Counted from the first letter of the stretch, positions 19,999-28,816 are shown. The stretch: DNA of 64,000 nt from Demequina pelophila (GCF_000971175.1 NZ_BBLY01000010.1:1-64000), one strand, 5' to 3'. Made by a program: numbers and translations. The notes: generated by a model not told the origin, from the letters alone.

Positions 19999-20988
19999 AT
20001 GGCCATCCTCGGCTCTGGCGTCCAGGACGGACTGCTGCTCAAGCCCGTCACCTACCAGTGGGCCATGGACCTGTACGACCAGGCGGTCGCCAACACGTGG
20101 TTCCCCAACGAGATCCAGTTGGGCGAGGACCTCGCGGACTTCAAGAAGATGACGGACGACGAGAAGCACGCGCTCCTCCACCTCATCTCCTACTTCAACC
20201 CCAACGAGCTGCTGGTCAACAAGGCGCTCGCGTTCGGCGTCTACCCCTACATCAACGCTCCCGAGGGCCACCTGTACCTCGCGAAGCAGATGTGGGAGGA
20301 GGCCAACCACTGCATGACCTTCGAGTACATCCTCGAGACCTTCCCCATCGACCGCGACAAGGCGTACTCGGCGCACGTCGAGGTGCCCTCGATGGCGGCG
20401 AAGGAGGCGTTCGAGTCGAAGTCCATCAAGCGGATGACGGAGGACACCCTCGACATCTCCACGACCGAGGGCAAGAAGGACTTCATCCGGAACCTCATCG
20501 CCTACAACATCATCCTCGAGGGGATCTGGTTCTACTCGGGCTTCATGGTCGCGCTGAGCTTCCGCCAGCGAAACCTGCTGCGCAACTTCGGCTCGCTCAT
20601 GGACTGGATCATCCGAGACGAGTCGCTGCACCTGCAGTTCGGCATCAACCTCATCCTCACGGTGCTCGAGGAGAACGAGGACCTGCAGGACCCGGAGTTC
20701 GCGGACGAGATCCGCGGCATGATCCTCCAGGCAGTGGAGATGGAGGAGGCCTACAACCGCGACATGTTCCCGCGCGGCATCCTGGGCCTCAACGCGGACT
20801 ACGTGAACCAGTACGTCAAGTACCTCACCGACCGCCGCCTCGAGGAGCTGGGCTTCGAGCCCGAGTTCAACGTGGCCAACCCGGCCAAGTGGATGGCCGC
20901 GGCGAACGACACCCTGCAGCTGGTCAACTTCTTCGAGCAGCAGAACACCTCCTACGAGGTGAATGCGCAGGCCACGCGCAAGCAGTAG
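19999..20988 (+). CDS. nrdB: Ribonucleotide reductase class I small subunit, class Ic-like
   Basis: 329 residues behind an AAGGAG site. It is a ferritin-like helical protein that holds the metal cofactor. The first metal ligand is in YFNPNELLVN (E70), the next are in WEEANHCMTF (E101, H104), and later ligands lie in YNIILEGIWF and DESLHLQFG. The position four residues after the His, where the radical Tyr normally sits, is Phe (F108). Glu at the first ligand plus Phe at the radical site is the pattern of class Ic (Mn/Fe) subunits such as Chlamydia R2. It pairs with the upstream nrdA. No nrdI is present, arguing against class Ib. Confidence 0.95.
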   Translation: MAILGSGVQDGLLLKPVTYQWAMDLYDQAVANTWFPNEIQLGEDLADFKKMTDDEKHALLHLISYFNPNELLVNKALAFGVYPYINAPEGHLYLAKQMWEEANHCMTFEYILETFPIDRDKAYSAHVEVPSMAAKEAFESKSIKRMTEDTLDISTTEGKKDFIRNLIAYNIILEGIWFYSGFMVALSFRQRNLLRNFGSLMDWIIRDESLHLQFGINLILTVLEENEDLQDPEFADEIRGMILQAVEMEEAYNRDMFPRGILGLNADYVNQYVKYLTDRRLEELGFEPEFNVANPAKWMAAANDTLQLVNFFEQQNTSYEVNAQATRKQ

Positions 20989-21027
20989 ACGGATGGTGGA
21001 TAGTCGGTAGACTGGTAACCATCACGA

Positions 21028-21060
21028 GACGCCCGGCGATGAGCGATCGCGCCGGGCGTC
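21028..21060 (+). terminator. Probable nrdAB terminator
   Basis: Arms GACGCCCGGC and GCCGGGCGTC pair perfectly (10 bp) around a 13-base loop, 40 bases after the nrdB stop. No U tract follows. The rest of the 195-base gap holds no gene; TAGACT at 21008-21013 could be a -10 for the MFS gene downstream. Confidence 0.6.
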
Positions 21061-21183
21061 GTGCTGTGCCCGGGGAGGTCGCCGCATCGTCCGGTGGCCC
21101 CGGCCCCTGAGACACGGGGAGTGGGACGCGTCCGTGCGTCCCACTCTCGCGGCCCTGGCCGCCCCCGTCCTCATGGAGCCACC

Positions 21184-22431
21184 GTGACCACCACGCTCGC
21201 GCCCGACACGATCGCGCACAGCCCCGGCGACCTGCTGACCCGCCGCCAGCGTCTCTCGTACGTCCTCATGCTGGGCGCGCTCGTCGCGCTCGGCCCGTTC
21301 ACCGTCGACCTCTACCTGCCGGCCTTCCCGCAGGTGGCGGCCGAGCTCCAGGCGACCGATGCGGCGATCCAGCTCACGCTGACGGCCACCATGATCGGGT
21401 TCGGCCTGGGTCAGCTCGTGGTGGGTCCGCTGTCCGACGCGCTGGGGCGCAAGCGTCCGCTCCTGGCCGCGACCGCGCTGCACATCGTCGCCTCGATCTT
21501 CGTCTCGTTCGCGCCCACGGTCGAGCTCGTCATGGCGGGACGCGTGCTCCAGGGCATCGGCGCCGCGGGCGGCGGCGTGGTGGCCGTCGCGATCGTGCGC
21601 GACCTGTTCGCGGGTCAGCGACTGATCCGCATGCTCGCCAACCTCGCGCTCGTCACGGGCCTCGCGCCGGTGCTCGCGCCGGTGATCGGCTCGCAGCTGC
21701 TGCGGGTCATGGACTGGCGCGGCGTGTTCGTCGCGCTCGCCGGCTACGGCATCGTCATGGTCCTGGTCGCCGGCCTCCTGCTGGTCGAGACCATGCCGGA
21801 GACCAAGCGCGGCACCTTCACGGTGAGCGCCACCGCGGGCCGCTACAAGAAGCTCCTGGGCGACAAGGTGTTCGTCGGCGTGGCCATCGTCGGCTCGATG
21901 GCGTTCACCGCGCTGTTCGCGTACCTGTCGTCCTCGTCGTTCGTGCTGCAGGACATCTTCGGGCTCTCGCCGCAGGAGTACGGCCTGGTGTTCGGCATGA
22001 ACTCCGTGGGCCTGGTCATCGCCAACCAGACCTCCGCCCGCGTCATGAAGTGGTTCCCGCCGCGCGCCGTCGCGACCGCGGGACTCGCCGTGATGGCCAC
22101 CGGCTCCGTGCTGCTCCTGGTCGCGGGCCTGCTCGACCTGGGCCTCATCGGGGTGCTCATCCCGCTGTTCTTCGTGGTGGCCTCGCTGGGCATCATCGGC
22201 CCCGCCGTGCAGATCACCGCGCTCAAGGACCACGCCGGCGAGGCGGGCACGGCGGCCTCGCTGCTGGGCGCGCTCAACTTCGGCGTCGCGGGGATCGTCT
22301 CCCCGGTCGTGGGCGTCCTGGGCGTCTCCGTCGTGTCGATGGCCGTGGTGATGATCGGCGCGCTGACCGTCGCGCACCTGGTGTTCTGGATCGTGGTGCG
22401 CCCCCGCATGGAGACCACCGTCGTTGCGTGA
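21184..22431 (+). CDS. Bcr/CflA-type MFS drug efflux transporter
   Basis: 415 residues from the GTG at 21184. This start places the first helix (YVLMLGALVALGPFTVDLYLPAFP) close to the N-terminus; longer in-frame reading upstream lacks a start signal. Twelve helices are predicted. The helix 1-2 segment with DLYLPAFPQV and the loop GPLSDALGRKRPLL match the Bcr/CflA group that exports bicyclomycin, sulfonamides or similar compounds. The gene stands alone, with the nrd terminator before it and a 26-base tandem repeat after it. The actual substrate is unknown. Confidence 0.9.
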   Translation: MTTTLAPDTIAHSPGDLLTRRQRLSYVLMLGALVALGPFTVDLYLPAFPQVAAELQATDAAIQLTLTATMIGFGLGQLVVGPLSDALGRKRPLLAATALHIVASIFVSFAPTVELVMAGRVLQGIGAAGGGVVAVAIVRDLFAGQRLIRMLANLALVTGLAPVLAPVIGSQLLRVMDWRGVFVALAGYGIVMVLVAGLLLVETMPETKRGTFTVSATAGRYKKLLGDKVFVGVAIVGSMAFTALFAYLSSSSFVLQDIFGLSPQEYGLVFGMNSVGLVIANQTSARVMKWFPPRAVATAGLAVMATGSVLLLVAGLLDLGLIGVLIPLFFVVASLGIIGPAVQITALKDHAGEAGTAASLLGALNFGVAGIVSPVVGVLGVSVVSMAVVMIGALTVAHLVFWIVVRPRMETTVVA

Positions 22432-22462
22432 TCTCGCGCGTCGGTGCGTGACCCGGGTCTGC

Positions 22463-22509
22463 CTCGGGCCGTCTCTTGGCGGGTCGGTCTCGGGCCGTCT
22501 CTTGGCGGG
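22463..22509. repeat. 26-base tandem direct repeat, nearly two units
   Basis: The 21-base word beginning CTCGGGCCGTCTCTTGG occurs at 22463-22483 and again at 22489-22509, a 26-base period, just after the MFS gene. No hairpin of note is seen in the unit. Its function is unknown. Confidence 0.8.
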
Positions 22510-22591
22510 CCGACGGCGCCCGCGCGACCCGGCCCGGCGCGCCGGGGCGGGCCGTCCGGTGCCCGGGCCCCGCGCTCGCTAGCGTGTCCTC

Positions 22592-23200
22592 ATGACCCTG
22601 CGCGTCGCCCTCCTCGTCTACGACGGCTTCGACCTCCTCGACGCGGGAGCGCCCTACGAGGTGTTCCTCACCGCGTCGCGGCTGCTCGAGCGCGACGGCG
22701 GCGCGGCGGTGTTCGAGGTGGTGCTCGCGACCCCCGGCGGCGGCGACGTGACCGCGCTGGGCGGGATGACGCTCACCCGCCTCCACGACGCCACCACGCT
22801 GGGGGTCTGCGACGTGATCGTGGTGCCCGGCACGGTCGACGTCGCGTGCGCGCTCGCGGACTCGACCCTGGTGGCCGCCATCGAGACCCTGTCCGGGCGG
22901 GCGGCGGTGACCTCGTCCGTGTGCACGGGCGCGTTCCTGCTCGCGCGCGCGGGCCTGCTCGACGGACTCGAGGCCACCACGCACTGGGAGGACCTCGCGG
23001 ACCTCGCCTCGTGCGGGGAGGTGGCGGGCGTGGTGCCCGGCGTGCGCTGGGTCGACGAGGGCGCCGTCGTCACCGCGGGCGGCCTGGCCTCGGGTCTGCA
23101 CATGGCGCTGCACCTGGTGGCGCGCCTGCACTCGGTGGAGCTGGCGCGCCGCACCGCGCGTCAGCTTGACGTCGACTGGGACCCGGCGCCGGCGCGTTGA
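22592..23200 (+). CDS. DJ-1/PfpI-family protein
   Basis: 202 residues. It has the class I glutamine-amidotransferase-like fold. The nucleophile elbow is SSVCTGAFLLARAGLLDG, and the following ATTHWED contains the partner His. This arrangement is shared by isonitrile hydratase-like proteins and by the N-terminal domain of GlxA-type AraC regulators; no DNA-binding domain is attached here. The ATG has TAGCGT 6 bases upstream and no ribosome site, fitting leaderless translation. The physiological substrate is unknown. Confidence 0.87.
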   Translation: MTLRVALLVYDGFDLLDAGAPYEVFLTASRLLERDGGAAVFEVVLATPGGGDVTALGGMTLTRLHDATTLGVCDVIVVPGTVDVACALADSTLVAAIETLSGRAAVTSSVCTGAFLLARAGLLDGLEATTHWEDLADLASCGEVAGVVPGVRWVDEGAVVTAGGLASGLHMALHLVARLHSVELARRTARQLDVDWDPAPAR

Positions 23201-23291
23201 GCGCCGCGGCTCTGCTCCCGGACCCGGCGCGGGGCCGTTCGCCCTGGCCGCCGCGCGCCTCTCGGCCGTGGCCCGCTCAGCCGCGCCCCGC

Positions 23292-26200
23292 TCAGCCGCG
23301 CGGCGTCAGCGTCAGGGTGAGCGGCCCGAGCAGGAACTCATCGCCATGGGCGTCGACCTGCAGCTCGTGGAGCCCCGCCGTCACCCTGCGCGTCTGGAAG
23401 GACTTCGCGTCGACCCCGAGCGAGTTGGCGTACGCGCTGCCGAACGCGGTCGAGTCCGCGGCGTTGCCCGGGTTCGCCGTAAAGCGCTCGGCGCCGGTCC
23501 ACCCCCACGGCGTCAGCGTCGCGCCGGAGACGGCCACGCGGTTGTCGTGCCGGCCGCGGTCGCCGTCCCACGCGACCCAGCCCAGGGCCAGGTCCGTCGC
23601 CTCGTCCACCGCGAATGGCACGGTGACCCGGTCGCCGTCCAGCCACGTGGCGCCGTCCAGCTGGACCACGGTCGCCTCCGGGAGATCCGGATGCGAGTAC
23701 ACCACCGTGAGCGCGAATCCGCCGTACAGCCCGCGATCGTGGTCGCGGGCCTGGGGCAGTGCGATGTCCGCGACGGCGTAGGAGCCATTGCCCGCGCCCG
23801 CGACCAGGGAGGTGACGTCCGCCTGCGCCTGGTACGCGCGGCGGCCGTCGTATGTCAGGGTCTCGACCGCATCGGCCGTCACGGTGACGTAGTCGCCGCC
23901 CGGCACCCGCAGGCGCGCGTGGTCGGTCCGCTCGGTCCACCAGCGGCTCTCGCTGCCGCGGTCCGAGGTGACCGACGACCACGTCAGGGTGGCCGTCTCC
24001 ACGGTCGCGCCCGTCGGCAGCAGGCTCGTGTCGAGCGTCGTCACGCCGGAGGCGAGCCGCCCGCCCGCCGGGTTGGCGGGCACCATGCGGTACGCGTCGT
24101 TGTCGAGCGCCGGGTTCGCGTCCGAGGCCTGCGAGTCCATCGCCGCGGCGCAGCCGTTCGACGGCAGGTCGCGACAGACGAGCAGCGGCGCGCCCGCCTG
24201 CACCGCGGCGACCCGGCCCGTGATCGGCGCGCTCGGATCCAACGGTGCGGCCGCGTCGGCGATGCCCGTGCGCACCCGGAACGATGCACTCGCGTCCCCG
24301 GCGACGACGCTCACCTCGGTCACGGCATCGTCCGCGAGCGTCGCGTCGTCCTCGAGAGGCGCGAGGTCGAGACGCAGGGGAGCGGATTCACCCGGAGCCA
24401 GCGCGTCGAGGCCGCAGTCGGCGATCGCACGATCGGCGGTGATCTCGCATGTCCAGTCGCCCGCGGTCACCACGGACTGGGTGGCGAACGCGAGATAGGC
24501 ACGGACCGATGCGACGGTCGCCACCGAGGTCGCCGCACCCCCGGCTGGCGGCGCCGCGAAGGCGAGGCCCTGCGGGAGGACGATGCGCGCGGTGAGGTCT
24601 GCGGCGGGGCCGTCGCCCGTGTTGGTGACGGAGGTCCCGATCGCGGGAGCGGCGCGGTCGATCGCCAGGTAGCCGAGCGGGGGAGCGGCGAGGGTGAGAG
24701 TGGCCGGGGAGGTGGGCTCGTCGGGCTCCCCGGGGGTGCCGGGCTCGTCCGGCTCATCCGTGTCGCCGTCGCCAGGATCTCCATCGCCCGCACCGTTGTC
24801 GGAACCATCGCCGGAATCTCCGTCGCCCGTGCCGGAATCACCACCGGCGTCGGGCCCATCGCCGGTGTCTCCGTCACCGGAGTTGCCCGAGCCGTCGCCG
24901 CTGTCGCCGTCACCGGACTCGCCCGAGCCGTCACCGGACTCGCCCGAGCCGTCATCGCCATCGGAGTCGGACCCGTTTCCGGCGTCGCCGTCACCGGCAT
25001 CTCCATCACCTGCACCAGCGTCGGATCCATCGCCCGAATCTCCGCCATCGGTGCCGGAATCGCCTTCGATGTCGGGCCCAGCGCCGGAGCCTCCGCCATC
25101 CGTGTCGCCGGCCGCGCCACCCTCCGAGCCGCTCGAGCCGCCGCCATCACCAGCGCCGCTGTCGGATCCATCGCCGATGTCTCCGTCGCCCGCGCCGGAA
25201 TCGCCACCGGTGTCGGATCCAGCGCCCGAAGCTCCGCCGTCCGTGCCGGGGGTGCCGCCGCCCACCCCGCCGCCGCCCGCCGACGTCGACGAGCCCGCGG
25301 CGCCCGAGCCGGACCCGGCCACCGCATCGTCCGTGGTGCCAGAGGCGGACGTGCCGGCGTCGGACCCATCGAGCTCCTCGCCGTCCTGCGTCTGAGGCGG
25401 CGCGGCGTCGTCGTCGGAGGACTCGGCGTCCTCCGGCGGGGACGAATCGTCGGTGGCCGGCTCGGTCTCCGCGGCCGCGCTCGCGACGGGGACGTCCTCG
25501 CCCAGGTCGTCGTCTGGCGTGCCGTCGCCGCCGATGAGTCCGAAGATGCTCGCGCCGGTGATCGCGAGCGCCGCGATGCCCAGCGTGGCCGCGGCGGGGA
25601 GGGCGAGCGCGGCCAGGCCCTGCAGCAGGGCCGCGACTCCGCCGGCCGCCGCGGCACCGCCCGCACCGGCGCCCGCAGCCGCGCCCGTGGTGGTGGCGGC
25701 GCCCGCGCTCCCGCTCGCTCCCGACCCGGTGCCGCCCGCACCGCCCCCACCGGACCCGGATCCGGCACCCGACCCGCCGCCCGACCCGCCGCCCGACCCG
25801 CCGCCCGACCCGCCTCCCGCCGCCGTCGCGATGCCCGCGCCCAGCGGCAGGCCGGTCTCAAGCACCTGCATGCCTGCGAGGCCGAGCACCAGGGGTGCGA
25901 TGACGGCGCGCAGGCCGCGGTTGACGTCGTCGAGCTCGGCGACGAGCGCGGCGCACTTCTCGCAGTTCTCGACGTGCGCGTCCACCCGCGAGTGCTCGCG
26001 CGTGCTCAGGCCTCCACGCACGTAGGCGCCCAACTGTGCGTTGGCCTCCGCGCAGTCGGCCGAGTCGACCGCCGCGAGGTGCTCCTGGAGGTACCCCTGA
26101 CGGAGCGCCTCCCGGGCCCGATACGCGAGCGCGGCGACGCCGTTGGCGCTCAGGCCCAGCAGCGGGGCGATCTCCTTGGGGGACTTCTTCTCGACCTCGG

Positions 26201-26654
26201 TGTACCAGAGGACCGCGCGCCAGCGTTCGGGCAGGGCGCGGAAGGCCCCGGCGACCATCGACTGCTCGAAGCCCTCCAGTGCGGGCTCGTCGGAGCCGGC
26301 CTGGGCGCCCATCGCGGCCTCGAACTCGGACATGTCGTCGCGCGGGCGGGTCCGGTGCGAGCGCTCGATGAGGTCGAGCCCGGTGCGGCGCACCGTGGTG
26401 AAGAGGTAGGCCCGGAACGCGAGATCCGGGCCCGCGCCGCGCTGCAGCGTCCGAAGGATGCGCGAGAAGGACTCGGAGACCACGTCCTCGACGTCCGACG
26501 CGGTGGGCGTGTAGTGATGCGCCACCTTGCGGGCCGCGTCGACGTGACGCTCGTAGAGCACGCCGAAGGCCGCCGAGTCGCCGGCGCGCACGCCTGCGAT
26601 CAGCTCGGGGTCGCTGGACGCAGGGGTCCACAACGACATCGCCTCCGGCTTCAC
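23292..26654 (-). CDS. ECF sigma factor fused to zinc-finger anti-sigma domain, membrane helix and large surface region
   Basis: 1120 residues. Residues 10-100 form sigma region 2 (AFGVLYERHVDAARKV, DVEDVVSESFSRILRTL) and 130-190 form sigma region 4 (ALPERWRAVLWYTEVEKKSPKEIAPLLGLSANGVAALAYRAREAL). Residues 200-240 hold a zf-HC2-like anti-sigma motif (H227, C231, C234). A Gly/Ser linker (280-335) leads to a membrane segment near 336-376. Next comes a long Asp/Gly/Ser repeat region (about 380-690), then a DUF11-like domain (PATLTLAAPPLGYLAI onward) and a beta-rich C-terminus. The start is a GTG after GGGAG; an ATG five codons later is possible. The topology implies cytoplasmic sigma and extracellular sensing parts. 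Confidence 0.9.
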   Translation of the reverse strand: MKPEAMSLWTPASSDPELIAGVRAGDSAAFGVLYERHVDAARKVAHHYTPTASDVEDVVSESFSRILRTLQRGAGPDLAFRAYLFTTVRRTGLDLIERSHRTRPRDDMSEFEAAMGAQAGSDEPALEGFEQSMVAGAFRALPERWRAVLWYTEVEKKSPKEIAPLLGLSANGVAALAYRAREALRQGYLQEHLAAVDSADCAEANAQLGAYVRGGLSTREHSRVDAHVENCEKCAALVAELDDVNRGLRAVIAPLVLGLAGMQVLETGLPLGAGIATAAGGGSGGGSGGGSGGGSGAGSGSGGGGAGGTGSGASGSAGAATTTGAAAGAGAGGAAAAGGVAALLQGLAALALPAAATLGIAALAITGASIFGLIGGDGTPDDDLGEDVPVASAAAETEPATDDSSPPEDAESSDDDAAPPQTQDGEELDGSDAGTSASGTTDDAVAGSGSGAAGSSTSAGGGGVGGGTPGTDGGASGAGSDTGGDSGAGDGDIGDGSDSGAGDGGGSSGSEGGAAGDTDGGGSGAGPDIEGDSGTDGGDSGDGSDAGAGDGDAGDGDAGNGSDSDGDDGSGESGDGSGESGDGDSGDGSGNSGDGDTGDGPDAGGDSGTGDGDSGDGSDNGAGDGDPGDGDTDEPDEPGTPGEPDEPTSPATLTLAAPPLGYLAIDRAAPAIGTSVTNTGDGPAADLTARIVLPQGLAFAAPPAGGAATSVATVASVRAYLAFATQSVVTAGDWTCEITADRAIADCGLDALAPGESAPLRLDLAPLEDDATLADDAVTEVSVVAGDASASFRVRTGIADAAAPLDPSAPITGRVAAVQAGAPLLVCRDLPSNGCAAAMDSQASDANPALDNDAYRMVPANPAGGRLASGVTTLDTSLLPTGATVETATLTWSSVTSDRGSESRWWTERTDHARLRVPGGDYVTVTADAVETLTYDGRRAYQAQADVTSLVAGAGNGSYAVADIALPQARDHDRGLYGGFALTVVYSHPDLPEATVVQLDGATWLDGDRVTVPFAVDEATDLALGWVAWDGDRGRHDNRVAVSGATLTPWGWTGAERFTANPGNAADSTAFGSAYANSLGVDAKSFQTRRVTAGLHELQVDAHGDEFLLGPLTLTLTPRG
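24755..25255 (-). repeat. Asp/Gly/Ser-coding repeat region in the sigma fusion
   Basis: About 500 bases of imperfect short repeats with hexamer-based units (GGCGAC, GGCGATGGC, TCCGGCGAC in the coding sense). They encode strings such as GDGDSGDGSD and GDSGDGSG. The encoded stretch is very acidic and probably an extended, possibly calcium-binding, stalk across the cell wall. The repeat is prone to length change. Confidence 0.85.
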
Positions 26655-26822
26655 TCCGGGTCGCTCCCTCGGGATGGCGGAATTTGTCCCATTCTCCCGA
26701 AGTCCCTGGTGCGAGCGGAAGGCTGGCCCATGAGAGATTCGTCACACCCGCCGACGTGTGCGGGCGCGAAAGATTTCGCGGAACCCGCGTCATAGCCACG
26801 GGGCCGCCGGCTCTCAAGGGGT

Positions 26823-27584
26823 ATGAACGAGGTCGACGTCCCGGGAGCGGTGCCCCTGCTGTCGCGGTGGGAGGCCGCGAGCCTCGACTCCGTCTGGCTG
26901 GGCGACGACGACTGGTTCACGCCGGCCGTCGAAGCGCTCGCGGAGGCGCTCGAGGCCGGGGACGATGCGCGGGAGCCCGCGCGCCGGCTCGGCCGGGCCC
27001 GTGCGGTCGCCGGGGTGGGCATCGCCGAGGCGATCGACGACCTCGCCCTCGCGTACTCGCTCGGGGAGCGGGGCGACGCGCCCCTCGAGGTCGTCAAGGC
27101 GTTGTGCGAGGGCTGGAGCGACGGCGACGCCGCCCAGCGCGTCGAGCCTGCGGTGACCGATGCGGAATCCGGCCTGACGACGGGCCTGTACCTGGGGCAG
27201 CGGCTCGCCGAGACGTACGGGATCGCCCGTCGCGAGCGCGCCCAGGTCTCGGAGTCGTTCGCGCTGGTGATGGTCGACGTCGAGGTCGCCTCCGGCGACC
27301 CGTGGGGCCGCATGGCGCGCAGCGCCGCCGTGGGGCATGCGCTGCGGGCCAGCTACGGCGCCGGACACCCGATGTCGCGCATCGGCGACGGGCTCTTCGC
27401 GGTGCTCGTGCGGCGCGGCCCCGCGCTGGGGGCGGGGCTGGCGGCCGTCCGGGATCAGATCGCCCGGAACGCCGATCGCATGCGTGTGGGAGCCCTGCTG
27501 CGGCAGCCCCCGCGCATCTGGGTGGAGCCACTGCCGGATCGCCACGACTATGCCGTGGCGCTCCTGGACTCGCTCCGCCGCTGA
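26823..27584 (+). CDS. Protein with degenerate GGDEF-like domain
   Basis: 253 residues, cytoplasmic. The N-terminal half is helical, with no named family. From about residue 108 the sequence follows a diguanylate-cyclase layout: DAESGLTTGLYLGQRL (like D.LTGL.NR..L..RL), FALVMVDVE, then SRIGDGLFAVLVRRG. The last aligns with R.GGDEFAVLL, but the signature is IGDGLF (187-192), so catalysis is unlikely. The gene is divergent from the sigma fusion across 168 bases, so a shared regulatory region is possible. The start has only a short-spaced AAGGGG. The gene is secure; the GGDEF relation is a judgement from pattern. Confidence 0.75.
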   Translation: MNEVDVPGAVPLLSRWEAASLDSVWLGDDDWFTPAVEALAEALEAGDDAREPARRLGRARAVAGVGIAEAIDDLALAYSLGERGDAPLEVVKALCEGWSDGDAAQRVEPAVTDAESGLTTGLYLGQRLAETYGIARRERAQVSESFALVMVDVEVASGDPWGRMARSAAVGHALRASYGAGHPMSRIGDGLFAVLVRRGPALGAGLAAVRDQIARNADRMRVGALLRQPPRIWVEPLPDRHDYAVALLDSLRR

Positions 27585-27687
27585 GGGGGGCCGGGGCCGG
27601 CGCCGTGCTGAGGGCGGTGCCGGCCCCGATGGCACCCGGGGCAGTATCGGTCCAACGCTAGGACCTTCGACTGCCGCGTCGTATTTG

Positions 27688-27702
27688 TATGCGGCATAAC
27701 AT
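27688..27702 (+). promoter_or_regulatory. Palindrome overlapping the -10 of a TetR gene
   Basis: TATGCGGCATA (27688-27698) is an 11-base palindrome overlapping TAACAT (27697-27702), a -10-like hexamer exactly 6 bases before the ATG. This is a plausible auto-repression operator for the TetR protein it precedes. Confidence 0.5.
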
Positions 27703-27708
27703 CGTGGC

Positions 27709-28323
27709 ATGCTCGAAACGCCTGCCACGGACCTGCGCTCCCGCCTCCTCGAGGGCGCACTCGAGATCGTCAATACTCATGGGGCCGCGGGCCTCACCGT
27801 CCGTGCGGTGGCGAAGGCCGCGGGATGCTCCACCATGGGCGTCTACACGCACTTCTCCGGCAAGTCCGGGCTCATGGACGCCGTGGTCGAGTGGGGCTTC
27901 GACTCGCTCGACGAGGCGCTCGCGACCTCCTTCGACGCGCGCGGAGCGGGAGCCGATGCGCTCGTCGCCGCGAGCGAGGCGTTCGTCGAGTGGGGACTGA
28001 CCTACCCGACGCAGTTCCAGGCGATGTTCGTGCCGGCCGCTCAGGGCTACGAGCCCGGCGAGCAGGCGCGCGTGCGCGCCGTCGAGACCTTCTACGGCCA
28101 CCGCTCGCGGGTGGCCGCCGCGCTGTGCGGTCCGGATGCGGACCCGGCGCCCTGCCACGACGCCGCCGCGCGGCTGTGGGGCACGCTCCACGGGCTGGTG
28201 CTGCTCGAGCTCATGCACCGGTCGCAGGCCGAGCACGGGGTCGAGCGCCTCACCGACTGGCGGACCGCGGTGCGCTGGGCCGTGGCGGCTCTCGAGGCCG
28301 CGCCGGTCGCCGTCGAGGCCTGA
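27709..28323 (+). CDS. TetR-family transcriptional regulator
   Basis: 204 residues. The helix-turn-helix is in residues about 25-60 (TVRAVAKAAGCSTMGVYTHFSGKSGLMDAVVEWGF). The C-terminal domain contains LTYPTQFQAMFVP and ARLWGTLHGLVLLEL, typical of the WHG-type TetR ligand domain. There is no ribosome site; TAACAT 6 bases upstream suggests a leaderless transcript, with a palindrome over it. No obvious target gene is adjacent except possibly itself. The ligand is unknown. Confidence 0.9.
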   Translation: MLETPATDLRSRLLEGALEIVNTHGAAGLTVRAVAKAAGCSTMGVYTHFSGKSGLMDAVVEWGFDSLDEALATSFDARGAGADALVAASEAFVEWGLTYPTQFQAMFVPAAQGYEPGEQARVRAVETFYGHRSRVAAALCGPDADPAPCHDAAARLWGTLHGLVLLELMHRSQAEHGVERLTDWRTAVRWAVAALEAAPVAVEA

Positions 28324-28381
28324 CCCGAGCGCCTCGCCCTTCCGGGGTCCGCGCCCTGGGCGTGTTCCGCGGTTGCGGGCG

Positions 28382-28816
28382 CTATTCGGCGGCCGCGGGC
28401 TCCTGCGTGCGGTGGCCAGCCCACAGCACGATGGTGCGGCCCTCGTCGCGCCGGGCACGTTGCCCACGCTCGACGATGACGACGTTGCCACTCGGGCCGG
28501 TGGTGAACACGCGTGAGCCGGTGTCCGCGCGCGGGCGCAGCCGCTCCACCTCGGTCTCGAGCTGCTGCACGCGGCGCGTGAGCGTGAGGATGCGCGCGAT
28601 GCCGGCGAGGTTGATGCCCTCCTCCTGGCTCAGGCGCTGGATCTCGCGCAGCGTCGCCACGTCGCGCAGCGAGTAGCGGCGCCCGCCTCCCGGGCGGCGA
28701 CGCGGCACCACCAGGCCCAGGCGGTCGTACTGGCGCAGCGTCTGCGCGTGCATGCCCGCGAGCTCCGCCGCGGCGGAGATGAGGAACACGGGCTCATCGA
28801 CGTCGGGCTGCTCCAT
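28382..28816 (-). CDS. hspR: Heat-shock repressor HspR
   Basis: 144 residues, MerR-like. The DNA-binding part is residues about 10-80 (VFLISAAAELAGMHAQTLRQYDRLGLVVPRRRPGGGRRYSLRDVATLREIQRLSQEEGINLAGIARIL). A short coiled coil follows (RRVQQLETEVERLR). HspR, with DnaK as co-repressor, binds HAIR sites; two such sites lie upstream of dnaK here. The start follows GGAGGTGGACC. It is the last gene of the dnaK operon, 58 bases after dnaJ, which makes a feedback loop. Confidence 0.96.
   Translation of the reverse strand: MEQPDVDEPVFLISAAAELAGMHAQTLRQYDRLGLVVPRRRPGGGRRYSLRDVATLREIQRLSQEEGINLAGIARILTLTRRVQQLETEVERLRPRADTGSRVFTTGPSGNVVIVERGQRARRDEGRTIVLWAGHRTQEPAAAE

Noticed and set aside
24694-25395. 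Long plus-strand Ser/Pro-rich frame opposite the sigma fusion
   Set aside because: It is the antisense reading of the Asp/Gly/Ser repeats in the sigma fusion, has no start signal and no plausible protein.
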